Translations under genes and position numbers: made by a program | Shown here: positions 1 to 10,210 of the stretch, piece by piece | Position numbering within the stretch: the stretch's first letter is position 1 | How the letters are laid out: every line of letters starts with the position of its first letter | The notes under the pieces: generated by a model | What the model saw: the letters and a program-made list of their open reading frames with translations, nothing else | Told to the model about the DNA's origin: nothing | The model's database searches: none | NCBI GenBank assembly: GCA_033439795.1 | Contig: JAUTDP010000016.1 | Span: 496,001-560,000, forward strand | Direction: 5' to 3' | Length of the DNA: 64,000 nucleotides | DNA from: Sordaria brevicollis | Taxonomy: Eukaryota > Ascomycota > Sordariomycetes > Sordariales > Sordariaceae

Positions 1-1874
1 CGTCTTGCATTGTGGTAAGTGGAGTCTCAACCTTGCGCCTCACAACTGCCTCGGTACTAATTGCCCGCTGTAGTCCGCAACAAGAAGCTCAGTACTGGGT
101 GGCCAAGCCTTTCACCAAAACCGATAGGACGTTTCACTGTACCGACAAGACCGCTAGCGTCATTCTTTCGAAGATTTCCAAAGATGGAACCGAGGCGACA
201 CCGAGCGAACCCATTCTACACTTTCTGTACAATGGAGCATGCAAGAACACCTTGGATTACCCAACAACAGGACAACTCCGGCATAAAGTCATCAACGCGT
301 TCAAGGACGTCTTCAAGGACCAGTGGGATGGGTTTGGGAGCATCCAAGATCCTTCCAACGGCAATTTACCTGGACTTTTTGAGAACAACGTCACAGGTCC
401 CCAAAGTACAAGGTCTCCCAGTTGGAGTTTCCTGAAATCATGGGTTGCTAAGGACGGATCAGGCCATGATAACCTGTGCTGGATCAAAGGACATCCTGGA
501 TCTGGTAAAAGCGTGTTAATGAAGTTCATGGTGAACCAATCTCGGATAGACCCTTCGCTCCTTGGATCTCGCAACATCAAACAGCCCATCATTCTCTCGC
601 ACTTCTATGCGAATGATGGAAACGGTCAGCTGGCCAAGAACTTCACGATGATCAACCACCTCTTGTTTCAACTGTTCACCGAGGAGCCGCAACTGGTTGA
701 TGACGTGTTCTTAAGGATGTACTACGAATACTCCTATGGATTTGGCTGGAGCAAAACCATTTTACCTACGTTTCTCAGGGAGCCGGACCTACAATCCTCT
801 ACATGGTCGCTGGAAAACGCGAAGGAGGGATTTCTCGCAGCACTGCGTGGTCGAGACCACAAGAGGCCACTCTACATCTTCCTAGACGGACCATCAGGCT
901 TTGACTTGGATTCACGAACCGACTTTCTCGATTACAACTTTCAGTTCTTCGCGGAATTCATTGAGCAAGTGACGGCTATCCGGGAAGGACAAGGTGTGAA
1001 AGTGTGTGTTGCCAGTCGGCCTGAAGGAGGATTCTACAACTACCACCTGAATCGACAAACTTTCAACAAGAACCCATCGATAACGGGCGAAAGACCAGGA
1101 ACAGAAATTATAAGCATCGAAGGCGTCAACGACGGATTTCCCTGCGACGAACCAGGCAAGATGGCCAACCATGACGCCACATTCAAGCTTTACGCGTCAA
1201 TAGTCGAGCAAGCACGCCTACAACCAGAACGGTTCTACAAGCTCGCTGTCTTCGTCAAGCGCATACTGGCACTCAGCTCCCCCGAAATCGTCCACGTGCG
1301 CGAAAATCGCCCGTTCACGCTCCTGGAGCTAGCCTTATTGCTCAGCCCCCCTCGCGAGCTCCACCGCCTCCGACTCCTATCCTACAAGTCCACTTGCGCA
1401 TCGCGCGTCAAGAACTTGTGCGCGCAGATGGAAGAACTAATCAACAAGGAGCTGTATCCATTCCTTACCATCCGAAACTGGACTTTGCTAGAAACGGAAG
1501 AGCAGAGGTACTTATTACGCTTCTTTGCTACAAGTCAGCTAACTCCGTTTGCGTATAAGACTGTTGGGTTTCTTTACCCTAGAAGCATGCGAGAGTTCTT
1601 TACGGGTACGACGGAAGGAAAAGAGTTCTTGGATGCGACTTGGATAGATAAAAGGGATCTGTTGGCGGCGATGGCGAGGGCTTCGAGGTGGGATTTGGAG
1701 TTTCGGTTGCAGTCTTTGAACAATCGTATAACCTCGGAGACCAGCTTGGCGGCACCATCTCTTGGGCATAGCCGTTGCCTGCGGGAGCACAACTATCAGC
1801 TTGTTGAATTTACTGCTGATACAAGGGAGGGAGAGTGGGATGGAGGGGGGAGAAAGAGGCGGAGAGGTCAGTGA
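1..1874 (+). CDS. NACHT-type NTPase (STAND/NLR-like), 5'-partial
   Basis: This is the 3' part of a fungal NACHT NTPase of the kind linked to non-self recognition and programmed cell death. A GTAAGT donor at 15-20, a TACTAA branch site and a CTGTAG acceptor ending at 73 define a 59-nt intron, so the first exon (1-14) continues left of the window; splicing keeps the frame and 74-1874 is the last exon. Walker A GHPGSGKS is encoded near 488-511. The Walker B strand reads LYIFLDGPSGFD where the family usually has an acidic DGLDE-type sequence, so the catalytic acid looks lost. The sensor region VCVASRPEG follows, then a helical segment and FLYPRSMREFF, resembling the FLHRTVRDFL motif that follows NACHT in related proteins. 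No C-terminal WD40, ankyrin or TPR repeats are seen before the stop. The N-terminal effector domain, if any, lies outside the window. Confidence 0.75.
   Translation, partial: SCIVVSGVSTLRLTTASVLIARCSPQQEAQYWVAKPFTKTDRTFHCTDKTASVILSKISKDGTEATPSEPILHFLYNGACKNTLDYPTTGQLRHKVINAFKDVFKDQWDGFGSIQDPSNGNLPGLFENNVTGPQSTRSPSWSFLKSWVAKDGSGHDNLCWIKGHPGSGKSVLMKFMVNQSRIDPSLLGSRNIKQPIILSHFYANDGNGQLAKNFTMINHLLFQLFTEEPQLVDDVFLRMYYEYSYGFGWSKTILPTFLREPDLQSSTWSLENAKEGFLAALRGRDHKRPLYIFLDGPSGFDLDSRTDFLDYNFQFFAEFIEQVTAIREGQGVKVCVASRPEGGFYNYHLNRQTFNKNPSITGERPGTEIISIEGVNDGFPCDEPGKMANHDATFKLYASIVEQARLQPERFYKLAVFVKRILALSSPEIVHVRENRPFTLLELALLLSPPRELHRLRLLSYKSTCASRVKNLCAQMEELINKELYPFLTIRNWTLLETEEQRYLLRFFATSQLTPFAYKTVGFLYPRSMREFFTGTTEGKEFLDATWIDKRDLLAAMARASRWDLEFRLQSLNNRITSETSLAAPSLGHSRCLREHNYQLVEFTADTREGEWDGGGRKRRRGQ
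15..73 (+). other. Intron of the first NACHT gene
   Basis: Donor GTAAGT, branch-like TACTAA and acceptor CTGTAG give a 59-nt intron of normal fungal size. Both flanking exons are open across it in compatible phase (tg|t codon). An apparent ORF start inside it uses GTG and is not credible. Confidence 0.7.
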
Positions 1875-3074
1875 TGACGGGCGTGTTTGGATGGATGGAG
1901 GAAGATATGCGTGTGATATTTTGCAATCGGAATGCGAGAACGCTGGTTAGAATATGCAGTGCAAGTGTTGTGGTGAAATACATTCTAGAGGCGTTGGTTT
2001 TCCGTCCGTGGTGTTGATTGAATATGTTCCTTCTGCGTAAGCTGATGAGCAGCATGACCGTGCAGCAAACAGTGGCATGGGATAGCTTGCATATCAGTAA
2101 AAGTGGCGCAAAAGTCGTGGTTCTTGCAAATTCATAGCAAAAAGGGAACTATGCATGCAGCATTCTCACAGAACCGAACTGCGTGGTGAACTGCATGGTG
2201 AGAGACGACAGGAGCGACGTGCTCCGGGAAGGCGAGAATCCGAAGTTTATCCGCGATGTGGAAGGGTATGAGTGATAACTACCTAACAGAATCAAGCTTT
2301 GAGTGCTAATAAGACTGTTATGTTGTTAGTGCACTACAGCATTAGCGTCTCGGGCGCCAAGACATTTCAACGTCATGCCATGAAGTTGATAAAGCAGCTG
2401 CTTTCCAACACGAACAACAACTCCTTGACCACGGTTTTATACCTATCCTCTTTATAATTCGGTTGTTTCTAATATATTTGTGTTGTCCTTCACATGGACC
2501 GGCGTGAAGAATCACAACCTCGAACGAGAAACATGCATTCGGTCTTGGAGGTACCTACCTGCCGCTGGGGCTCCTCGCCCCCGTTCATCGATTCGATGTA
2601 CCCAGCCGAACGGGCGGGCCGTTAGCTAGCCCGCTGGGGCCTGGATAACAGTCAATGACTGGTCTCGCTGGTAGTCACCGGCGTACCAGGGCAAAAGCGG
2701 TGATAGGGAGCTTGGGCCTGGTGAATCAGAGGTGGGTCGAGGCTCTTCTTTCGATTTTCTCCGCCCAACTTGACCGCCCGTGGTCTTCAACTCTCCCCAA
2801 CACAACTTTGCCGCACAACAATTTTACATTTTGGCCTTTTTGAACTAGGGTCACCAACAACTCAGTCGTAGGGAAAACCTAGCAGAAGCTATCTGACTAC
2901 ATGTAGATCAGCTCTCGACAACCCGGTTGCCCAAATACACCGAGCAAGACCCTTCTTCTTGGCTTCGCATTTACCCGTCGTTTTTGACCCCGTCGTCAAA
3001 AGATTTCCACTACAGCGAGCGTGAACGTCACAGACAAAGCTCACCATAAGCAAACTTTCTCCAAGTCGCTTACC
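1875..3074. other. Intergenic region between the two NACHT genes
   Basis: I see no convincing coding exon. The short ORFs start at non-ATG codons or lack splice context. The last 100 bases before 3075 are the likely promoter and leader of the downstream gene; no clear TATA box was recognised. Confidence 0.5.
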
Positions 3075-4677
3075 ATGGATAATAGCATAGTCACCCTCCA
3101 GCTCCTCTTCCAGCTCATCCGCTGTATCAGAGCCATCACCAAGCCGAATGATGAAGCCCGCCTATCGCCAAAAGACATCAACGCGCTCGCTACTATGCTG
3201 GAAAACAACTTGGAATCCATTGCCTGTCTACTCAGCACCAGAAAGTCGGAGAACATCCTCTGCCACAGGATTCGAAAGTCCCTTGGCTTTATTCGCCAGT
3301 ACGGAGCTCTACTAGGAAGCCAGGCATGGGCCGAGGTTGGCTCAGTAGATGCCAACAGGATTGACTGGGTTTTGTATGACTGTCCTTGCCCTTTCCCTGC
3401 GTGCTGAAATTGCATACAGGTCTTATGCGCGTGGCGTTGCTGACATTTCACGATTCATGACAGGGACCGGTTGTATGAGTCTCTTTTGGCCATTCATGAT
3501 GTTATGTGGAAAGAGGAGAACTGCTTGCTTCTTTGGTACGTTTCTCCCACGTCTTTCTTACACTCCCGTCGGAAGCTCTTTGTCACTGACTTTCAACGCC
3601 ACCTGTAGCTCCCACCAGAAAGCAGAGGAGCTGCTGTCACGCAACCACAGCCGTTGGATCGACAACACCGACGGAGCTTTGCTGCAGTATCTCTACTGGC
3701 TGCATACAGGCAAGCTCGACGGCGTGCCTCGCGACATCATCTTGACCGCCTTCATCGACCAGGACAACCGTGACACTCTTTTCAGCATCATGGCCCGGCC
3801 CACCCTGGCGAAGATCAGAACCAGGGTCATGCGCAGTCTTCAATCCTCCATCCCTACCCTCCGCCGCTTCGAGGGTATTCCGCATGCGCATCCAGGTACA
3901 CTCGACATCATCCTGAACGTCCTCATCGAAGCCATCGGCAATATGAGCTTCAAAGACTGGCTCAAATCCACCACAATCCCAGCCGCCCACCGTCTATGCT
4001 GGATCACCGGCCCTCCCAGCGCAGGCAAAAGCCTCCTAATGAAGCACCTGGCCACCGAATTCTGGGCCAACCCCCTCCTCCTTCTCAACCTCACCCCAGA
4101 GCAACAGCGTCCTTTCTTGCCCCTGGACATCAACCTCCCTCTTGCAGAGCTCGAAGCCTACGAGATCGAAAACTACGTCCAGGCCAAGCACCCTCATATT
4201 CTCTGCCACTTCTTCGACAACAACAACCACAACGGCAACAACAACGGCAACATCGCCATCCCCGGACAAATCACGCATTCCATGATGCTAGACCTGATCC
4301 GCCAGCTGTTTGAACAAGATCCCATCACGATCAACAGCATTTGGCCCTCCGCTTCGCTGGATGAGCAAGTTTACGCCGACCTAGCCAGGCCGAGTGTTGA
4401 GTGGACGTTTGACGAGACGGAGAATCTGTTGCATACGATTCTGGAGGATTGTCGACGCAGGGCTAAGCCGGTGTTTGTTCTCCTGGATGTGGACGAGCCT
4501 TGCCGTATGGAGGCCGACGATTTCGAGAGGTTCAACAGGTTTGTTGAGCGCTATACGAAGAGCGATGTTGTGCTGAATCGGTATGCCAATGTCAAGTTCT
4601 TGGTGGCGGCTAGGGATGAGGGACTGTTCCGGGAGTGGGAGTGGCCTATTACCCTTTCCGTAGAGGCTGCAGCTTGA
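3075..4677 (+). CDS. NACHT-type NTPase, short form, three exons
   Basis: The model is exons 3075-3373, 3464-3535 and 3609-4677, giving 479 aa. The start is the first ATG in good context (ttaccATGg). Intron 1 (90 nt, GTATGA...GCTGAC...CAG) and intron 2 (73 nt, GTACGT...ACTGAC...TAG) restore one frame reading DRLYESLLAIHDVMWK across the middle exon. Residues 1-130 form a helical N-terminal region. The Walker A motif GPPSAGKS follows WIT, and the Walker B-like strand is FVLLDVDEP. The protein stops about 30 residues after the sensor-like VKFLVAARDEG. It therefore lacks the roughly 250 residues that follow this point in the upstream gene, so it may be a truncated paralogue or a bare N-terminal plus NTPase form. 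It lies in the same orientation 1.2 kb downstream of the other NACHT gene, which suggests tandem duplication. An Asn-rich insert lies at about 4219-4250. Confidence 0.75.
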
Positions 4678-5459
4678 AGCGGGAAGGACTGGTGATGGGA
4701 GGGAGGGGTGGTGGAGAAGGAAATTGAAGCGTAGGTACGGGGACATGGTGCGTTTGCGGCTGATCTCAACTTCTCAAGATGGGAACGTGCTGTTGCGCTT
4801 GGAGGAATGATTCGAGTGGAAATGGAGGGATGGAATGGTAGTGAAAGGTTATCAGACTCTCTGTGCTGTTCGACGTGAAGGCATACTGGGATATACAGAT
4901 ACCCTGATGGAATAGATAAAAGGTTTAAGACAAGGAATACGATAGAATGGTTTTTGTTAGAATTCGTGTTGTTTACTTCCACTGGCCTTGGTCCCCTGAA
5001 CAGTGCATGAGGTGTGTTGCGCTAACAGCGCTATCAAGGTTTAGCGCTGTTATAGCGCCTCGTTAGTGCTAGTTGTGTTAGCGGGTGGGTTACGATTTTT
5101 CAACCACTTAACGAACATCGCCTTCAAGTTTGCATCGTTATTAAGCTACATACATGTGTCGGAGAACATTTTTAATACGCTAAGAAGGTACTTCTATGGT
5201 CAAAACAACTGTTTTGAAGGTACCAAGATCTTTAAGGAGTCAGAACGGTGTTAAATCTACGAGTGTCCATCCGGTGCCTTTTAGGCGACCTACACCTCTG
5301 ACCTTGCGAGCATGCCGTTTCCTCTTTTACCTAATTACATCCGCCCCTTGAAGAGATCAATTTCAGTAACGACTAACGTTTCGAGCCCGCCTCACGTAGT
5401 CTATTAAAACTTCTGTCAGCTATCTATCTGATACCACCGATTCGACACCTCCTAACTAC
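4678..5459. other. Intergenic region between NACHT gene 2 and the small minus-strand gene
   Basis: No supported gene. It contains 3' flank of both convergent neighbours and a perfect inverted repeat at 5023-5051 followed by degenerate TAGCGC/GTTAG words, possibly the scar of a small transposon. Confidence 0.45.
5023..5051. repeat. 10-bp perfect inverted repeat
   Basis: TAACAGCGCT at 5023-5032 is followed after 9 nt by its exact complement AGCGCTGTTA at 5042-5051, with a further TAGCGCC immediately downstream. It could be a stem-loop terminator-like structure or a transposon end. Confidence 0.5.
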
Positions 5460-5876
5460 TCACGACCGAATTGTCTGCAGGAGTATCATCTGCGGCTCAT
5501 CAGCCTCGTAAAAAGCAAGGTCCATTGCATTTTCAGGAATCCTTGCCGCAACCATGGTAAACTTTGCCTCACAGGTGACTTGGATCTGGACAGGACCCCA
5601 TGCTTTGAAGAACACTGAGACCGGTCCAGTCTCTTGGATCACCCTCGTGGATTGTATACGCACTTTCCTGCTTTCGCTTGCGGGGTCGGGCTTGGATATT
5701 GTGAGGTAGCAACCGCCTCGGATGTTGAACTCTGCGCTGTCTTCGGTGGTGATCCCACCTATGCTGGGGCCTTTGGTGGCAATTGTAGAGCGGTTGTGGC
5801 TTGGTTGGCTTATGCATGCGATGGAATTTTTGACTGCGTCATCCAGCTCGGCGGAGTCAGCGGGTGAAAGGGGCAT
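5460..5876 (-). CDS. Hypothetical small protein (138 aa)
   Basis: A single-exon ORF starts in good context (aaagATGcc). A TATA-like TATAAAAT on the minus strand at about 6001-6010 lies some 130 bp upstream, which supports a real transcription unit. The protein has no obvious signal peptide or membrane segment. After an N-terminal acidic stretch (residues 1-30) it is rich in alternating hydrophobic residues suggesting a beta-rich fold. It has two cysteines in the second half and no family motif that I recognise. It converges on the second NACHT gene. I cannot assign a function. Confidence 0.45.
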   Translation of the reverse strand: MPLSPADSAELDDAVKNSIACISQPSHNRSTIATKGPSIGGITTEDSAEFNIRGGCYLTISKPDPASESRKVRIQSTRVIQETGPVSVFFKAWGPVQIQVTCEAKFTMVAARIPENAMDLAFYEADEPQMILLQTIRS

Positions 5877-6464
5877 CTTTGGTGTGATGTGTGTGGTTAA
5901 TACCTAAACTTGGGTATAATAGAATTTTTGAAAGAGGAAAAAGAGTCTGACAAACCTTTTGTGGATGTTTTAAGAAGTGAAAAATAGGGAGACAGCGGAG
6001 ATTTTATACCTGGAGTCTTTTGGGTGACGACTAACAAGCCGGTCCTGTTTGACGAAGACTCAAAGGCGACTAGTCACCTTCACTTTGAAACAGGTTTGCT
6101 CAGGCAGTGTTGGTGACTCTTGGTTGAATAACAAGCATGATTGCTCAGATTCACGGAACGGACTAGATTGCTTCCATGTGGACGTGCCTGCCCTCTTAAA
6201 GTCATTTCTCACGATTGGTCATGGGAAGGAACCAGATTCAGCAAGAGTGAAGTGCACCTTTTTGATATCATTTGGAGCAAGAGTTCCCGAGTTTCTTTCT
6301 CACACTGGCACAACCATGGTATCCTTGATGCTTCCCATTCGCAACTGTACTCAACACCTCATACTTCGCCAACAATCTTCCTTCCCACTCAGACAATATG
6401 CGTAAACCAGTTATCCATCCACTGCATGTCATGCTGCTAAATCTCCAACCATTCCCCGCTCTAC
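5877..6464. other. Intergenic region with promoter of the small minus-strand gene
   Basis: It contains the TATA-like box near 6001-6010 and the 3' flank of the split host gene. Short ORFs on both strands here have no support. Confidence 0.45.
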
Positions 6465-6752
6465 TCATAGCTTTGGGCTATACGCGTCGTCGTCCACCAC
6501 CATCTCATCTTCGTTCTCGTTGTTAGCCTCCGTGGGCGTGGAGGTGTCGCCAACCTGTTCTGCAAAGAAACAAACACGTTAGCCAAGATGTTCAAATCCA
6601 AAGACTACCTAAAGGCATAGAGCACCTATAAAAGCCAAAAGAAAGGGGAATCAAGATGTGTATTGTACGTACCATCAACCCCATCCGGAATCCTCAAAGC
6701 CTCAAAAGGCCCTTGCACGTACGAGAACCTGTTCGGCCCCTGCACGTGGATA
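6465..6752 (-). pseudogene. 3' part of a host gene split by a transposon (exons 6673-6752 and 6465-6559)
   Basis: This is the C-terminal part of the gene whose 5' part lies at 17025-17407. An exon (6673-6752) reads IHVQGPNRFSYVQGPF..., then a 113-nt intron (donor GTACGT, branch GCTAAC, acceptor TTTGCAG; 6560-6672) leads to an acidic last exon ending in VVDDDAYSPKL and TGA at 6465-6467. Reading upstream, the frame runs into the transposon at the TA at 6753-6754. Deleting the transposon plus one TA joins this segment in frame to the 5' part, giving 558 nt (185 codons plus stop). Intron position, phase and size match the intact paralogue at 19320-19986. Function is unknown; the tail is highly acidic. 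Confidence 0.75.
6560..6672 (-). other. Intron in the 3' part of the split gene
   Basis: On the minus strand the donor is GTACGT, the branch GCTAAC and the acceptor GCAG. The interrupted codon is g|aa (phase 1), as in the paralogue's 115-nt intron at 19508-19622. Confidence 0.7.
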
Positions 6753-6754
6753 TA

Positions 6755-6900
6755 CTCGTCGGTTAGGGGCACAGACCATGGGCTGTGTGGGGCCTACCTT
6801 TGGGGGCCCGCTTCTAGCTAAGCCAACCTCCTCTCCTCGTCCCTCTAAGAGTCGGGAGTTTTACTTATAACGCGTAAGCTTTATAACGCTCTAAAATCAA
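6755..6900 (+). repeat. Left terminal inverted repeat of the Fot/pogo-like element
   Basis: It matches the complement of 16880-17024 over most of its length, with an extra segment of about 20 nt near 6795-6815. It is only lightly RIP-mutated compared with the interior. Confidence 0.7.
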
Positions 6901-7064
6901 TAATCTACTATAACTTTACCAAACCTTCTTTAATCCTTTTGTGAATAACTTCAATCTATTCGTGCCGTCGAACTCTATTTATTATATATACTTTTACTAT
7001 ACCTATTTTTAATCTAAAGGTTATATCCCGTATAAAGAAGGCCGCCCGATATTTTTTAGTAGGT

Positions 7065-8381
7065 TAGATTACGATTATAACCCAATCTACTACGTTTCGA
7101 ATTAAGGCTAATACTAAAGCTAGAAATAAAGGGAGAATTATATATAAAATTATTAATAATTTATTTAATATTAACGAAATTATTATTAAAAAGTATATAA
7201 TATTTATGAAGGATAAGAAGTTATTACTAACGGGCGTAAATATATATCGACTATTAATATTAACCGAAGAGGAGGATAAAATATTTAATATCGTAGTCTA
7301 AATCGCTAATTATAATTACTTTCCTATAATTAATACCTCCCTAATTAAATTAATTAATTATTTAAGGGATTAAAGATTAACTCCTCTATTTATTTAATTA
7401 TATAAGTAATAGGTAGTTAAATAGCGGAAATAATATTTAGAATTCGAATTTAAAGCGGTTAATTTTAAAGATATAAAACGTATAAGCGTAGAAAGTTAAT
7501 TAAATTCCTTTAAAAATTAATTTAAAGAGGTTAAAATTATTTATATTAATTTTAATATTAAAGAAAAGAATATTTAAAATATAAATAAATCTCCTTTCTA
7601 AATAAGGGAGATTAAAGGAATTATAAAAGTATTTTTTATTAATTATATCCCCTATATTATTTTAGTATAATTTCTTTACTAATTAATATAGTAATAGGTA
7701 TTATCGGTAAAGAATAGGGTACGTATAAAAAGGGTTATTTTTAATCCTAATAATAAAAAAAGTTTTATTATTATTGATATTATATTAATTATAGTAAAGA
7801 GTATACCCTTTTTCCTAATATTCAAAGCCTAAATTATAGTATAGGGTAATGTATAAATTAATTACGAGGTTAATCTAAATATAATTATAATTAATATTAT
7901 AATTAGATATAATAATACTTATCGAATTATATAATAGGTTAAATACTTTAATAAATACTCTTTTAAATTATCCCCCTCCTTTAATAGTATAATCGAAGAA
8001 TAGTTTAGTATATTACTAGATTATCCCCCCTTATTCGAAAGATTAGAAGAAGCTATTACAATTATTATATTAATAAAACCGAGGGTATATAAAGTATTAT
8101 TTATAAATAGATTTAAAGCTTATAAGGATTTTAATATTTTATAATATTATAATACCTTCGATATTATCCCTATAACGTTCCCGTCCCATATTAACTATAT
8201 ATTATAATTACTCGATATAGGGGTATACTAAATAATTAAAAAGGTTCATTAAAAGGTTTTAATTAATGAAATTACTAATAGTATTATAATAATTAATTAT
8301 ATAATGTTTTTAAATAATTAGAAGAAGGTTAAAGAAATTAAGTTTATATATAGTAATATTTATAAAGGGTAGGAAAAAATT
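7065..8381 (+). pseudogene. DDE transposase remnant, N-terminal part
   Basis: Reading the plus strand through in-frame stops gives a continuous Fot/pogo-type pattern: a start-proximal basic region, LLILTEEEDKIFN, INYLRDQRLTPL, an EFKAVNFKDIKRIS block, an NINKSPF segment corresponding to the first catalytic Asp region, GFKAYKDFN-type and TFPSHINYIL motifs. Nearly every stop is TAA or TAG where CAA, CAG or TGG would fit, as RIP predicts. The frame is cut at the copia A insertion. I do not offer a corrected sequence. Confidence 0.7.
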
Positions 8382-8554
8382 GTTGAACCATACGGATAAG
8401 CATTACGTGAGGGAGGCGAGAATGTGGTAGTGAAGTTTGATTGATTAAAGAGAGAGAGAGTAAGAGAGGAGGGAGACGAAGTCTAGCTATATATATAAGG
8501 GAAATTATATGTAGATTGTATCTATTATACTAAAATATATAAATAATTTTAATA
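8382..8554 (-). repeat. LTR of copia A, left copy
   Basis: The outer part (TGTTGAACCATACGG...) keeps CA and TG dinucleotides. The inner part is RIP-altered, ending AATA where the right copy ends AACA. Confidence 0.85.
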
Positions 8555-10149
8555 TTCCCCTTCGATCCAAATATAGATTACTTTGTATAATAATAGACGG
8601 GTAAACGAAGAAATAGAGGGAGTAATTACCAAAGGCGGTAAAAGTGAGGTTATTTATAGGTAGTTCTCTTCTTCGCCTATTATAATTAGTATTAATAAAA
8701 TTTAATAGGAAAAAGGATTATTATTGGAGGGGATATATAAGGAAAAAGGGGAATGATTAAGGGGAGAAATTTTTAAGAGGGAAGAAAAAAAAATAATAAA
8801 AAGTATAAAAATAATAAGAATTTTTAATATAGTGGTCGTAAGATTTTGTAAATAGTATTAATCGATTCGTTTCGTCGAAATAAATATAATAGTAGTGAGA
8901 ATATAATTATAGGGCTATAGGAAGGTGAAGAATAGCCGTAAATCGATTTTTAAAATTCCCGCGAAATATTGTAAATTAATTTTTAAAATCTTATATAATA
9001 GCGAATTTCGCGGAGTTAAAAAGTTGTGGGTTTGATTATTAAGTCGCATTTTCGATAGATTAAGGGGTAGTAGAATTATAAGGGGATTAATTAAATATAG
9101 AATAGATTAAGAGATGAAAAATATAAGGGGTAAGTAAAGGTATTAATAAGGTAATAATTAATTAAACGAATTAATATAGTAGTATAGTAGTATAAGGTAT
9201 TAAGTTGTAATAGGCGACGTGGCGGGGAATATTTTAAAGGATTTATAGTAGTATTAAAAAACGTTTTTAAATAGAACCTTTATAAAAATATTAGTTATTT
9301 ATTCGATTATAAGGATATATTTAAAGGTAATTTTACTACGGCTTTACGCTTCGTCATATTATATATATTGGATTTTAATATATTTCGTTCTAGAATAATA
9401 TTAAAGGTTATTCGTAAATTATATAGCGTTTTAATTATTATAATAAATAAAAATAATTTAAGTAAGTACGTAAGTGAAGTTGATTAATAATTATTTAAAT
9501 TATATAATTTCTTTAAACGTTTAAATTTATATTATAATTTTTACTTCGTAAAAGGATAGGGTAATAATTTATTAACGTTTAGAAGATTAATTAATAGAAG
9601 TATTATTAATTTAGAAAATATATCCTTTAATAGACCGGTTAATAATATTATATTTACTTTAATTAGAATTAAAATAATTTGAAAGGGTATATTTAAAATT
9701 AAAAATAGAATTAAATATATAAATAAAATAATAATTTAGGGTATATTAGAAGTATTAAAAGATGCGTTTTACGGTTATAATATACGCTTTAATAGGTTTG
9801 GTAAGGTAGCGGCTATAAAAGGATATTACGAAGGCGATATTTAATCGTATATTGAATATAGCGTATATAAGCGAGCCGATAGCGTAGGCGTATTAATACT
9901 TATTATTATCGGAGGTTCGAAAATCCTTAGGAAGTTTAAATACTTTATTTATTTTTATAAGTATTAATATTAATTTATTATTAAATATATTGAAGTTTTC
10001 GAATACTTTTTTAATATAGGCTTTTTAATTGAATTAAATAGTATAATTTAATTTATTACGGGTAATTAATATATTTAAGTAATATAAATATAGATTTATA
10101 TTAATTATTTTAAAACGTTAGTTGAAAGCGCTTTTTAAGGCCTAAATTT

Positions 10150-10210
10150 TAAATTTAGAAGGGCCTATAATAAATAAATCGTCGACGTAAATAGCGATGA
10201 AAATTATTCC
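10150..10210 (-). pseudogene. Reverse transcriptase catalytic region of copia A
   Basis: The minus strand reads IAIYVDDLFIIG with the YVDD active-site box at 10178-10189. In copia B the same place (35318-35329) reads YIDD because of a RIP change. Surrounding frames are closed by RIP stops, so this marks a dead pol gene. Confidence 0.8.

Noticed and set aside
12..74. Apparent start of the first ORF at position 12
   Set aside because: It begins with GTG and lies on a consensus intron (15-73); the gene continues left of the window.
4678..4982. Minus-strand ORFs at 4381-4982
   Set aside because: They overlap the confirmed NACHT exon on the other strand or have no motif.
6658..6870. 70-codon plus-strand ORF
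   Set aside because: It is antisense to the split gene's exon and runs into the transposon end.
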